Below the pieces are notes generated by a model. It saw only the letters and a list, made by a program, of their open reading frames with translations, made no database searches and was not told the DNA's origin. Of a stretch of DNA of 64,000 nucleotides, positions 1-8,036 are shown in pieces (positions within the stretch are counted from its first letter, which is position 1; the number at the start of each line of letters is the position of its first letter). The position numbers and the translations under genes were made by a program. Origin of the DNA: Hamadaea flava (GTDB taxonomy: Bacteria; Actinomycetota; Actinomycetes; Mycobacteriales; Micromonosporaceae). Location of the stretch: positions 2,232,001 to 2,296,000 of the forward strand of contig NZ_JAMZDZ010000001.1 of assembly GCF_024172085.1 (NCBI RefSeq), read 5' to 3'.

Positions 1-301
1 ACGGGCGGCGTGCTGTTTTGACGAACCGCCAGACGCGGCAGTCCGCCGGTGCGCCGGGAGTGTGGTGCGGGGCGGGCAGGTCGAAGCCGTCGAAGCTGAG
101 CCCGGCCGCGTCGTCGCCGTTGAGCATGATGCCGTCGGACAGGTCGGCGATCGGGTCGCCGGTGCCCATCGGGCCGCATACGGCGATGCCGATTTCGGCG
201 ACCGCGGCGATGATCGTTTGGACGTCGCCGACGATGGCCGGCCAGGCCGCCGCGAACGGGTCGCTGCCGGGTTGATAGCCGTATGTGTGCACGTATCCCA
301 T
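1..301 (-). CDS. hypothetical protein, N-terminal 100 residues only
   Basis: The gene runs off the left edge of the window, so only the N-terminus is seen. It starts at an ATG (299-301) and reads MGYVHTYGYQPGSDPFAAAW, followed by a region with GPMGTGDPIADLSD, LNGDD and, near the visible end, RVWRFVKTARR. This layout (MGYxHxY start, GPxGTG block, W-FxKTARK-type block) matches a small conserved protein I have met repeatedly in actinomycete plasmids and phages, whose function is not known. No catalytic motif is evident. It is the last visible gene of a long minus-strand series. A homologue would be expected to continue for some tens of residues to the left of the window. Confidence 0.6.
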   Translation of the reverse strand, partial: MGYVHTYGYQPGSDPFAAAWPAIVGDVQTIIAAVAEIGIAVCGPMGTGDPIADLSDGIMLNGDDAAGLSFDGFDLPAPHHTPGAPADCRVWRFVKTARRP

Positions 302-617
302 GTCGAGGTCCTTCCGCTGTGGCGCGCATGGGGGCGCGGGTAGAGGGGAAGCGCGTGTGCCAGCGCCGAACCACCCTGAACGGGTGTCGGGACAGCCGAG
401 GCGCGAAGTAGGTGTCGGATTCACCGCCGTCGGTGAGATCGACAATAGTCGGTGACGGTCCGCGCCGGTGGTACCAGCGCGGGCCGTCGTGACTGCGGCC
501 CACGTCCAGGGTCCGGACGGGGTCGGGGCGGGTTAGCTGTCGGGCCACCGCACAGGTGGCGCGGGCGACGAGCCCGACGGTATTGGGCAGGTGGACCACC
601 CGCGGTCATCGCTTGGT
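302..617. other. non-coding gap between two minus-strand genes
   Basis: About 316 bases lie between the start of the leftmost gene and the hairpin that follows the next gene. Short open frames on both strands have no ribosome site and look like shadows. The gap presumably carries the promoter of the leftmost gene, but I see no clear -35/-10 pair in it. Confidence 0.4.
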
Positions 618-663
618 CGCCCAGGATCCGGGCGGTGGCCTGCCAGGGGCCGGATCCTGGGCG
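618..663 (-). terminator. hairpin with perfect 14-bp arms
   Basis: Perfect inverted repeat, arms 618-631 and 650-663 with an 18-base loop, about 20 bases past the stop of the minus-strand gene ending at 682. There is no clear U-tract, so it may act as a terminator or as an mRNA 3'-end stabiliser. Confidence 0.55.
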
Positions 664-681
664 GTCGGTGGCGTGCCGGTG

Positions 682-1263
682 TCAGACGGCGTCTGATGCG
701 TGATGCAAGGCGGCGGTCAGGCGCTGCACCGTGGGGGCAAGGTCGGCCAATAATGGCCAACTAGCTGCGGTGCTGTGATCAGGAAAGGGGCCGATTGCGC
801 AGATCAGGGGCTGTTGCCGATAGACCAGGACGAGGATCGCGGTGGGTCCGTCGGCGTCTGCGGGATGAATGGTCTCCGCGATGTCGTCGGGCGTGTTCGT
901 CCAGAGGTCGAGGGGCGGGATCTTGTCGGGGAGGTATAGAGGCAGTGCCCGGGTGGCGGCCACGTCGGGACGGGACAAGGCCGCGGTCGCCGCGTAGCTG
1001 TTGGCTGCGGTGTTGCCAGTGAATGGCCCGTATGCGGTGATGCCGCCGCTGAGGTCGATCGCCGCGAGGATGTGGGGTGCGGTGTCCTCATCGCTGTCCA
1101 TCAAGCCGATGGTGAACATGTCGCCGCTGTGTAGGTCGGTCATCGTCACCATGACCGGTTGCTGGTCACTGTCGCGAAACCATTGTCCGACGTCGAAGTG
1201 TTCGCCGATGACGGTGAGGAATCGGCGGTAGGCCCGATTGTCGGGATTGAAGGGTGAGCTCAC
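682..1263 (-). CDS. hypothetical protein, 193 aa
   Basis: The start is taken as the GTG at 1261-1263 (VSSPFNPDNRAYRRFLTVIG) because a GGAG ribosome site lies just upstream. A longer open frame to 2547 exists but runs antisense-like through the next gene in another frame and is not real. The protein looks soluble and compact with no membrane segment, and reads as alternating beta strands and helices (for example VMVTMTDLHSGDMFTIGLMD and ILVLVYRQQPLICAIGPF). No known family is recognised. It is a single-gene unit with its own promoter (1327-1355) and a strong hairpin after the stop. Function unknown; it is probably an accessory gene of the mobile element. Confidence 0.65.
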   Translation of the reverse strand: MSSPFNPDNRAYRRFLTVIGEHFDVGQWFRDSDQQPVMVTMTDLHSGDMFTIGLMDSDEDTAPHILAAIDLSGGITAYGPFTGNTAANSYAATAALSRPDVAATRALPLYLPDKIPPLDLWTNTPDDIAETIHPADADGPTAILVLVYRQQPLICAIGPFPDHSTAASWPLLADLAPTVQRLTAALHHASDAV

Positions 1264-1326
1264 ATCGTGCTCCTCGTGGGGGATTGTCCGCCCGCAATGC
1301 GGCCGGGGTTGTTGGGCTGGCATCGC

Positions 1327-1355
1327 ATCGACCCGTGCTGTGTGCGATCGGTCAA
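1327..1355 (-). promoter_or_regulatory. promoter of the recurring ACTTGATC type
   Basis: On the minus strand, ACTTGACC supplies a -35 TTGACC (1350-1355). It is followed by 17 bases and a -10 GTCGAT (1327-1332), 64 bases upstream of the start at 1263. The same layout recurs at 4811, 11362, 13812 and 14898. Confidence 0.6.
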
Positions 1356-1514
1356 GTCGCGTGGGCGATGCCTGGACTTGGCCGGCTTTTGCCGCACGGC
1401 TGCGCTGGGAACGGCCAGTCCAGGGCGGTGTCGATTCCCGGGGCGCTGCCAGGCCCGGCGCGGCCAGCGAGTCTTGGGGGGCAGCGGCGGGCGTCGCGTT
1501 GTGGTCTGTCCGGG

Positions 1515-2708
1515 TCAGTCGAGGTCGCCGTCGAGGATTCGGTCGACGCGGTGCCCGACCGGCACCGTCTTCAGCGGCGGTCCAGTAACGAGTTGCGGGT
1601 CGTATGCGGCCAGTTGCTGGCGGATGGCGGCTTCGGCGAGGATTCGGCTGTCGATGCCGCGGAGGCACACTAGGTAGGTGACGGTCTGCGGGGCGGACCA
1701 CTGCCCTGGCGCGGTTTCGGTCGGCTCGTGGTGGGTGACCGGTCCGGTGGTGTAGGTGATGGGCAGCATGTATTGGGGCCGGGTCGGGTAGATGTCGGCG
1801 ATGGCGCGGCTGGCAGCCGACGCGGCGTCGGCGGCGCTGGCGGCGTGCACGGTCACCGGGATTGTGGCGGTGATCTCGTATTGCCAGGAGCGCGGCAGGG
1901 GCTGCAGGCCCATGGCGGTCAGGATCTGGTCGGCGTAGTCGTATCCGAGGTCGCCGGTGGTGCCGAGGCCGTTGCCGATGTCGTCGATGACCTGTCTGCG
2001 CAATGCCCGGGTCAGCGTGTTCAGCGCCCCTGTGAGCTGCGTCAGGGTCATCGGATGGACCGGGCCGTCGGGCGCCGGCGGCACGGTGAGGTCGTCGCTG
2101 GGCGGGTCGAGGTCGGGGACGTCGAGGTCCCAGACGTCGAGGTCCTCGGGCAACTGGTAGTTTTCGCCGCCGGTCAGGGTCAGCGTGTCCTGGGCTGCCA
2201 GCATGGTGCGCACACGCTGTCGTGCGGCGGCGGGCGCGTCGTCGTGGCCGCATGCTTCGACGTCTATTTGCATGGTCGCGGTGACCGACACGGTGTAGCC
2301 GAGGTTGTCTGCGCCGGGTTGCTGTGGGTTGACCGCGTGGAAGGTCAGTTCGGCGACCGTGCCTTTCTCGTCGAGCATTCGGGTGAGGGTCGCTGGGATC
2401 TCGCGTTGTGCCTGTGTCAGGGCGGTGTCGGCGGTCAGGGCGGCGACGTGCCAGTCCAGCCGCAGATTCGCCTGTACGGGCCAGATTGTCGGCAGACCGT
2501 GCAGGCCGGCGTTGGTCAGTGCCTGGTGGGCGTGACTGTGCGGCCACCAGCCGGCCCGGACGGCGGCGATGGCGGCGGTGCGGGCACGGTGAATCAGCAG
2601 AGCGAACTGCAGGCGCGCGGCGTGGAGGGCGGCGCTGGTCTCGGCCGGGGCCAACGGCATGTCCAGCCCAGCCGGTGGCGGCCCGGGTGCAGCGGTCGGT
2701 GTAGTCAT
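1515..2708 (-). CDS. hypothetical protein, 397 aa
   Basis: The start is the ATG at 2706-2708 (MTTPTAAPGPPPAGLDMPLA), preceded by an AAAGG ribosome site. After a Pro/Ala-rich N-terminus of about 20 residues, a helical segment (ALHAARLQFALLIHRARTAA) is followed by two related-looking halves. Each half contains a strand-rich stretch of the type YTVSVTATMQIDVEACGHDD or YEITATIPVTVHAASAADAA, suggesting an internal duplication. There is no membrane segment, signal peptide or catalytic motif. It lies in the run of single minus-strand accessory genes, 252 bases upstream of the 193-aa gene. No family is recognised. Confidence 0.6.
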   Translation of the reverse strand: MTTPTAAPGPPPAGLDMPLAPAETSAALHAARLQFALLIHRARTAAIAAVRAGWWPHSHAHQALTNAGLHGLPTIWPVQANLRLDWHVAALTADTALTQAQREIPATLTRMLDEKGTVAELTFHAVNPQQPGADNLGYTVSVTATMQIDVEACGHDDAPAAARQRVRTMLAAQDTLTLTGGENYQLPEDLDVWDLDVPDLDPPSDDLTVPPAPDGPVHPMTLTQLTGALNTLTRALRRQVIDDIGNGLGTTGDLGYDYADQILTAMGLQPLPRSWQYEITATIPVTVHAASAADAASAASRAIADIYPTRPQYMLPITYTTGPVTHHEPTETAPGQWSAPQTVTYLVCLRGIDSRILAEAAIRQQLAAYDPQLVTGPPLKTVPVGHRVDRILDGDLD

Positions 2709-2846
2709 CGAATGCCTTTCAGCTGAGATGTTGATGCGCGGTCGGATAGTGCGAGGCTTGGCCGCTTGCCGGCGGCTGCCGCTGTATGGCATGAGGTGAG
2801 TGCGTGCCGCCATGGCGGGACGGGATGTGGGCGGCTGGCGGGCAGA

Positions 2847-3548
2847 TCAGGCGCTGGGGTCCGGCGAGGGCTCGGCTGCGGGTAGGTGGGCCAGCCCGGC
2901 GGCGACGGCGGCGAAGATCTCCGGCGAACTGCCAGTCGGAAGCGTCAGCAACAACTGTTGGCGGGTGTCGTCGTAGGACTCCGCGGAGATGCGAGTCTCG
3001 GTGCGGGTGAGGATGACGGTGACGTCGTAGCGGGGCCCGAACCGGTGGGCGATCCAATGGTCGAGGCCGGGCGGGCCGTTGACGAAGCTGAACTGCCACT
3101 GGGCCAGGGCTCCCAGCACCGGGTGGTGCGGGGTGCGGGCGTGGGCGCTCAGCAGCTTCTTGGGGGTGCTCTGGCGGCGGCTGCGGGCGAGATACCAGGA
3201 GATCTGCCGGTCGTCGATGTCGGCGGCGAGCAGGGTCCATCCATCGGCGAGTCCAGCTTGGAGGGCGGTGTGTTGTTCGCCGTCGCCGGCCAATGGCAAC
3301 AGTTCGTAGGTGAAGTGTGGGTGCAGGCGTGGGTCGGCGAGCGCCTCGCTGGCTGTCATGTGCGGCCAGCGGCTGGTCAGCCAGCGTTCGTCGAGCACCA
3401 TGACCGGTGCGGCGTCGGGGTCGGCGGGGTGAGCGGACAGGGTGGGAAGCCCGATGAGCTGCCATGACAGTGCCGCATGGTTGTTGTCACGGTGCAGGGC
3501 GTCGGTGGCCAGGTCGATGGTGCTACGTAAGTCGAAGAAGGTCAGCAT
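2847..3548 (-). CDS. hypothetical protein, 233 aa
   Basis: The start is the ATG at 3546-3548 with a GAGG ribosome site nine bases upstream. The sequence begins MLTFFDLRSTIDLATDALHR and contains a central strand-helix segment (YDVTVILTRTETRISAESYD) near residue 175. It ends in an Ala/Pro tail. There is no Cys cluster and no transmembrane helix. It is a soluble protein of unknown role within the mobile-element accessory block. The gap upstream of it carries an imperfect hairpin (GGTCACG/CGTGACC). Confidence 0.6.
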   Translation of the reverse strand: MLTFFDLRSTIDLATDALHRDNNHAALSWQLIGLPTLSAHPADPDAAPVMVLDERWLTSRWPHMTASEALADPRLHPHFTYELLPLAGDGEQHTALQAGLADGWTLLAADIDDRQISWYLARSRRQSTPKKLLSAHARTPHHPVLGALAQWQFSFVNGPPGLDHWIAHRFGPRYDVTVILTRTETRISAESYDDTRQQLLLTLPTGSSPEIFAAVAAGLAHLPAAEPSPDPSA

Positions 3549-3696
3549 GGGCTACCTCGGGATTCGTGGTGTGGGATCACCGTGCTGGTCGTGCGGGATG
3601 GCTGTATGCCGGGCCGCGGCCCTGGTCACGTCCCGCCGCGCAACGGCGTGCGTGACCTTTGTGCTGTCTGTGACGGGCTTCGGGTTGGGCGCTGGT

Positions 3697-4011
3697 TCAG
3701 GAGGCGATCAGTTCGTTGATCGCGGCTGCGATGGCGTGGGTCAACTCGGCAACGAGGCGGGGCCGGCCGGTGGCATGGTCGGACAGCCATGTGGAGATCT
3801 CGGTCAATTCGCCGACGAGGTCGGCGAGGTTGCTGGGCTGAGGGCCGGTGATCGTTTCGGTGATGTCCTGGACTTCGACGCCGACGAGTTGCACCAGTTC
3901 GAGTGCGGGTTTGTCGAGTTCGTCTTGGTGGCCTTCGATCTCGGTGATGGCATCGGCGAGGCCCGTGAGGACCCGCTGGGCATGGTCGACGAAAGTCGGG
4001 GGTGGCGGCAT
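3697..4011 (-). CDS. small helical protein, 104 aa
   Basis: The start is taken as the ATG at 4009-4011 (MPPPPTFVDHAQRVLTGLAD). The protein looks almost entirely helical with heptad-like spacing (LADAITEIEGHQDELDKPAL, then ELVQLVGVEVQDITETI), so a coiled coil or a four-helix bundle is likely. The C-terminus ends LTHAIAAAINELIAS. No enzymatic motif is visible. It sits between the 220-aa and 233-aa hypothetical genes and may be co-transcribed with the former, whose stop lies 89 bases upstream. Confidence 0.55.
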   Translation of the reverse strand: MPPPPTFVDHAQRVLTGLADAITEIEGHQDELDKPALELVQLVGVEVQDITETITGPQPSNLADLVGELTEISTWLSDHATGRPRLVAELTHAIAAAINELIAS

Positions 4012-4100
4012 GGCGGTATTTGTCCTTCGTGGATGGTGTGCAATCGCGGTGCGGGTCTTGCCGTAAAGGGGGTTCACGGCAGGTCCCGCACGGCGGAGCG

Positions 4101-4763
4101 TCAGCGGCTGTGCTGCGATGGGCCGTCTGGCGGGGTTGGGGTGTCGGGTCGCAGGTCGGTCCATGCCAGTCCCGGTGTGTCGGCGGGATGGGTGGGCTTG
4201 CCGGTACGGGCACACACGACGTGGATGTTGGGCAGCCCGTCGTCGTCGATCGCGATCAGCGCGCCGATGTCGAGCAGTTCGCCGGCAGCAGCGGCGCGGG
4301 CGGCGAGCACGATCGCGTCGGTGAGGGTTGGCGCGTTGAGGACGTACTCGTCGGGCGGGGCGGCGTCGTTGTGACGGCGGTCGGTGTAGATCGCGACGGT
4401 GTAGGTCTGCCAGTTCGGTGCTTCGGCGGTCAGTTGTTGATCGACGGTGACGACCCACGGCTCGGGCAGCGGCTCGTCTTTGCCGACGAGGGCTTGGTCG
4501 TCGTCGAGGATCGCCAGGGTGGTGACCCAGGACGCGGACAGCAGCGGGCAGGCCGGGCAGAGCACCGCGACCGGGTAGAAGCCGATGACGCCGGTGCGGA
4601 CGCTGTGGCCGCAGGCCAAGCTGGCGTGGCAGGTCAGGACGCGGACGGTACGCACGCGGGTCATCGCCGCGGCCCTTGGCTGTGGCTGCGGCACCGGCGC
4701 TGGTTCGGCGTGTCGCCGTTTGATGATGTGCTCACGTGGGTGTTGCTCCTCGTCTCGTGACAT
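4101..4763 (-). CDS. hypothetical protein with a Cys-rich segment, 220 aa
   Basis: The start is the ATG at 4761-4763. A basic, Pro-rich N-terminus of about 35 residues is followed by VRVLTCHASLACGHSVRTG and then VAVLCPACPLL. This gives four or five cysteines spaced like a treble-clef or zinc-ribbon site (residues about 45-75). The C-terminal half is strand-rich (TYTVAIYTDRRHNDAA, ALIAIDDDGLPNIHVV). The gene is driven by the recurring promoter 48 bases upstream (4811-4839). Zinc binding is inferred from the Cys spacing only, and no family is recognised. Confidence 0.6.
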   Translation of the reverse strand: MSRDEEQHPREHIIKRRHAEPAPVPQPQPRAAAMTRVRTVRVLTCHASLACGHSVRTGVIGFYPVAVLCPACPLLSASWVTTLAILDDDQALVGKDEPLPEPWVVTVDQQLTAEAPNWQTYTVAIYTDRRHNDAAPPDEYVLNAPTLTDAIVLAARAAAAGELLDIGALIAIDDDGLPNIHVVCARTGKPTHPADTPGLAWTDLRPDTPTPPDGPSQHSR

Positions 4764-4810
4764 GGCGATCAGGACGGCCGGCGGTCCGCGGACGTCCTGC
4801 TGGGTTCTGT

Positions 4811-4839
4811 ATGGACCCGTGGATCGCGCTGTAGATCAA
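4811..4839 (-). promoter_or_regulatory. promoter of the recurring ACTTGATC type
   Basis: -35 TTGATC (4834-4839), 17-base spacer, -10 GTCCAT (4811-4816) on the minus strand. Directly upstream is a nested hairpin whose outer 9-bp arms are 4841-4849 and 4874-4882, so promoter and hairpin abut. Confidence 0.6.
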
Positions 4840-4908
4840 GTGGTCGAAGCCGCTGCCCCTGCTGCGGCAGCAACTTCGACCAGCGACTGGCGTACAGCGG
4901 ACGGCTGG

Positions 4909-6570
4909 TCAGCGTTCACGTAGGGCGTCGACGGCGGCGCTGGTGATCAGGTCGGCGATGGTGGCGGTGTCGTCGGCCAGCACGATGCGCCCGCCGCGCA
5001 GGGGGAGGCTGTTTTCCGGTCCGATCCACAGCAGGCCGCAGCCTGCGCGGGCGAGCCGGTCCAGGCGGCCTTGGCACAACGCGAGCTCTTGCGAGTCGAG
5101 CCAACCATCGCTGACGATGACGAGCAGGCGAGCGCTGTGCCCGGCGGCCGACAGACCGAGTTGGTCGTCGAGTGCGTCGATGGCGGTGAGCAATCCTTCG
5201 GTGGCACCGTCCTGAGGCAGGATCGGCACACCGGCCAAGGGTTGCCCGGGGCGGGTGATGGCGCGCGTCTGGTCGCCGAAGATCACCGTTGCGGTGGCCG
5301 ATCCGGGTAGCCGGCTGGTGGCGTTGGCCAGGAGCCAGGTGGTGACGGCGGCCGGGTCGAGGAAGCCTGCCATGCTGCCAGAGACATCGACGGCGATGCC
5401 GGCGCGCAGCGGTGGACGCGGGTTGGGTTGGCGGGTTTTGCGCCGCCACGGTTCACTCGTCGGGGTCTGGCCCATGCGGGTCTGGATCTGGTTGCTCATC
5501 GCGGCCCGCACGCGCAGCCGGCCGGGTGGAACCGGTGCGGCGCCGATGGTCACGGTCGGCTCGCGCAGTGCCGCGTCGCGCAGCGCGCGGGTCAGTTTCC
5601 CGCATGCGGCGCGTTCGGCGTCGGCCGGTGGCCGGGTCGCCACCGTGGCGGGCCGGCGGAACAGTTGCTCGGCGGCCCGTTTCGCCGCCGCACGAATGGC
5701 CTGTTCGGTGGCGTTCTGTGCGGCACGTTGGCGGCGGGCCAGTTCGTTGAGCGCGTCAATCGCGTCGGAGTGCACCTGGGCGGCGATGACCGCGACGACC
5801 GCCTCGATCGCCTGCCGGAGGCGGCCGGCGGCCTCGGGCGCCAACTGGTGTGCGACGTGGCCCAGGGCACGAACCCACTGGTCAGCCCATTCGATCATGG
5901 CCGAATGGTCGTCGTCGCGGGTCCGTAACGCCCGGCGCCAGATCTTCTCGAGTTTGGTGAGCAGTTTGCCGCCGAGGATGGCGCGGATGGCCTGCCGGGC
6001 GTCGGCGGCCACGTCGACGGTCAGGATGCCGGCGTCGACGCGGGCCAGCAGCAGCGCGGCAGCCGTGGCGGCGTCGGCTCGGCTGAACAGGGGCGGGATG
6101 TCGAGGAGGAGTTCGGTGGTGGCCGCGGTCAGCCATTGCCGGTCGCGGGGCCGCCGGGCAAGGTGGCGGTGTTCGCTGCGGGCTTCCTCCAGCAGCATGG
6201 CCGCGTCGAGGACACGCCGGTCGCAGGTGTCGTCGACGGCTTCGGGCCATCGGGTGTGGTCGGCGTGTGCGGCTTCGTGGACCAGCAGACCCCAGCCTGT
6301 GGCGTAAAGGGGCCGCATCGTCAGGTCCGTGGGATCCGCAACCGTGGGGTCGACGGTGACGTGGTCGGCGTTGACTTCAATGGTGGCGTCGGGGACGGTC
6401 ATGCACGCCGGTGATCCTTGGCCGGCGCCGGGGGTGACGATGACCGTCAGATCCCGGCGCGGGCTGAGCCGTTGAACGAGCTGGGTCCAGGTGTCCGACC
6501 AGGGTTTCCAGTCGGCGGCGATCGGCGGATGTGTGATCGCCGCACCGGCTGGGGTGACATGTGAGGCCAA
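4909..6570 (-). CDS. VWA-domain protein with N-terminal HEAAH metallopeptidase-like region
   Basis: The start is a TTG at 6568-6570 with an AGGAG ribosome site. The N-terminal part carries LLVHEAAHADHTRW near residue 97, an HExxH-type zinc motif, with an EE pair some 25 residues later (MLLEEARSEHRH). The middle is helical and Ala/Arg-rich. The C-terminal part (from about residue 390) is a von Willebrand A domain with an intact MIDAS motif, DVSGSMAGF, and a downstream VSDGW. This layout matches the VWA partner of MoxR-type ATPases such as the CobT-like and BatA-like proteins, and the ATPase gene ends 30 bases upstream. The pair probably remodels a substrate in a metal-dependent way. Whether the HEAAH site is a live peptidase is inference. 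Confidence 0.8.
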   Translation of the reverse strand: MASHVTPAGAAITHPPIAADWKPWSDTWTQLVQRLSPRRDLTVIVTPGAGQGSPACMTVPDATIEVNADHVTVDPTVADPTDLTMRPLYATGWGLLVHEAAHADHTRWPEAVDDTCDRRVLDAAMLLEEARSEHRHLARRPRDRQWLTAATTELLLDIPPLFSRADAATAAALLLARVDAGILTVDVAADARQAIRAILGGKLLTKLEKIWRRALRTRDDDHSAMIEWADQWVRALGHVAHQLAPEAAGRLRQAIEAVVAVIAAQVHSDAIDALNELARRQRAAQNATEQAIRAAAKRAAEQLFRRPATVATRPPADAERAACGKLTRALRDAALREPTVTIGAAPVPPGRLRVRAAMSNQIQTRMGQTPTSEPWRRKTRQPNPRPPLRAGIAVDVSGSMAGFLDPAAVTTWLLANATSRLPGSATATVIFGDQTRAITRPGQPLAGVPILPQDGATEGLLTAIDALDDQLGLSAAGHSARLLVIVSDGWLDSQELALCQGRLDRLARAGCGLLWIGPENSLPLRGGRIVLADDTATIADLITSAAVDALRER

Positions 6571-6600
6571 CGAAGGTCTCCTGTCTAGTGGTGGTGTGGT

Positions 6601-7689
6601 TCAGATCTGGTTGCCGACCGACAGCGGCGACAGCGGCGGTTTACGGAACGCCTTCGTCAAGGTGGCGACGACTTCGTCGCGGTCTTCGGGCGGCGCGGCG
6701 CCGATCAGGTTGGCTACGGCGTGGTCGAGGCCGATCTGCGCGGCCAGGCGCTGGGCGCCGAGCAGTTCGCGCATCTGCGGCGCCCAGCCGGCCTCGCCTG
6801 TCTTGGTTTTGCCGGACAGGACCCGGGCGGCGGCGACGAGCCTTTTGTCGACGCCCAGTTGCTGTGCCAGGTCGTAGTCGGTGGACACTTCGATCTGCGC
6901 GGTGAACCGCGACGCGAGGGCTTCGGTGAGGATCGCCCCGTGGGCGCCGGGGTTGTGCCCGGCCACGACGTAGAATCCGGGGACAGCGTGGACGGTGCGT
7001 GCGCCGTGGGCTTTCACTGTGATCTCGCCGCGGCCGTCCATCGCCGGATACAGGGCGGCCAGTACTTTGGGGCTGATCAGGGTGGCGTCGTCGGCGAGCA
7101 GAACGGCGCCGGTGGTCATCGCGACGGTGAGTGGCCCGTCGACCCACCGGTAGCCGCCGGCCCCGTCTGGCACGTAGTCGCCGACCAGGTCCCCGACGGT
7201 GGTGTCCTCGTCACCGGCGAGGGTGATCAGGTCGGGGAACGCGGCTTCCAGCAGTGAGGTCTTGCCGGTGCCGGGCGGCCCGTAGAGCAGCGCCGGGATG
7301 CCCGCCGTCCGCAGCCGGCGCAGGACCTCGATGTCTGTGCCGTCGGCCAGGCGTCGGGGATAGTACTGCTGCCCGTTCGGGCGCAGGATCGACGTGGGCT
7401 TGCCCGCCACCACTGCCACCGGTGGGGCCGCGGATGCTGGGGGTGTCGCGGTGCCGGCGGCGAACTGGAAGGTGTTGCCGACGTTCACGGCCTGCCCGAG
7501 TTCGACCAGGCGCTTGGCGGCCAGGGGCACCGCACCGTTCGTGCGGCCGATCCCGGCGCAGATCTCGGCGATCGTGAAGGCCTTGTCGGGATGGGCGGCC
7601 AGGAAAGCAAGGACGTCCTTGCGCAGCTCGTTCGGGCCGAGTTTGACCGTGCCGGAGCGGTTGAGCTTGGGTGGGGTCGGCGTCGTCAT
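6601..7689 (-). CDS. MoxR-like AAA ATPase with N-terminal winged helix, 362 aa
   Basis: The start is the ATG at 7687-7689. Residues about 20-75 form a winged-helix-like domain (LRKDVLAFLAAHPDKAFTIA, then ICAGIGRTNGAVPLAAKRL). After a Pro/Ala linker comes an AAA module with Walker A YGPPGTGKTS (about 136-145). The Walker B position (about 195) reads AVLLADDA, where MoxR proteins usually have DE. A VVAGHNP sensor-like segment and a lid helix with a conserved Arg (EALASRFTAQIEV) follow. Together with the VWA gene 30 bases downstream it forms the MoxR/VWA pair. The DD in place of DE may lower ATP hydrolysis. The DNA-binding-type N-terminus is unusual for MoxR and is shared with the protein at 10399-11220. 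Confidence 0.85.
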   Translation of the reverse strand: MTTPTPPKLNRSGTVKLGPNELRKDVLAFLAAHPDKAFTIAEICAGIGRTNGAVPLAAKRLVELGQAVNVGNTFQFAAGTATPPASAAPPVAVVAGKPTSILRPNGQQYYPRRLADGTDIEVLRRLRTAGIPALLYGPPGTGKTSLLEAAFPDLITLAGDEDTTVGDLVGDYVPDGAGGYRWVDGPLTVAMTTGAVLLADDATLISPKVLAALYPAMDGRGEITVKAHGARTVHAVPGFYVVAGHNPGAHGAILTEALASRFTAQIEVSTDYDLAQQLGVDKRLVAAARVLSGKTKTGEAGWAPQMRELLGAQRLAAQIGLDHAVANLIGAAPPEDRDEVVATLTKAFRKPPLSPLSVGNQI

Positions 7690-7754
7690 CGCATCTGCCC
7701 ACCATGTGGGGGGTGCGGTCGGTCTCGCACAGCGTTGCCTTCCTAGAAAAGTGG

Positions 7755-7794
7755 AAGGGGTCGCGCCGGGGCCGTTGCCCTGGCGCGACCCCTT
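7755..7794 (-). terminator. hairpin with perfect 13-bp arms
   Basis: Arms 7755-7767 and 7782-7794 with a 14-base loop. It lies 66 bases upstream of the MoxR-like gene and well downstream of the next gene's stop, so it could end the upstream transcript or fold in the leader of the ATPase mRNA. Confidence 0.5.
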
Positions 7795-7836
7795 GGGTAT
7801 GTGGAACTGGGGTCGCTGCCTAGGGCCGGGGCCGGG

Positions 7837-7867
7837 CAGCAGTGCAGCAGTGCAGCAGTGCAGCAGT
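7837..7867. repeat. 8-bp tandem repeat CAGCAGTG, 3.9 copies
   Basis: Four head-to-tail copies of CAGCAGTG in the 347-base gap between the MoxR-like gene and the 263-aa gene. It is a simple-sequence expansion of unknown effect. The rest of the gap holds only the hairpin at 7755-7794 and no credible gene. Confidence 0.8.
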
Positions 7868-8036
7868 CGTATGGCGCGGTCACCAGTGAGGCAAGCGCAC
7901 CGGTATCTGGTGGGTGCTCGGCACGGAAGGCCGATCGGGTGCCGCCGCCGCGCCCCTTGGTGTGTCGGGTGCCGGCGGGGGCAGCGCGCTGCGGGTATTG
8001 GCTGATCTGGATCGGATAGTCGTGGTGGGCAGTTGG

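Noticed and set aside
1-600. Left attachment-site copy of the tRNA-Leu 3' end
   Set aside because: No sequence resembling the tRNA 3' end was found at the left edge, so the element probably extends beyond the window.
682-2547. A 621-codon minus-strand open frame covering two genes
   Set aside because: Its upstream two-thirds is Arg/Pro-rich out-of-frame reading through the 397-aa gene. Only the part from the GTG at 1263 has a ribosome site and normal composition.
1728-2726. Long plus-strand open frames opposite minus-strand genes (also at 3442, 5255, 8361, 11262, 25558, 29335 and others)
   Set aside because: High-GC antisense shadows: Val/Gly/Arg-rich, no ribosome site, no family resemblance, fully overlapping well-supported genes.
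7837-7867. CAGCAGTG array as a CRISPR
   Set aside because: Units are 8 bp, contiguous, without spacers. No cas gene is present and no CRISPR array was seen anywhere in the window.
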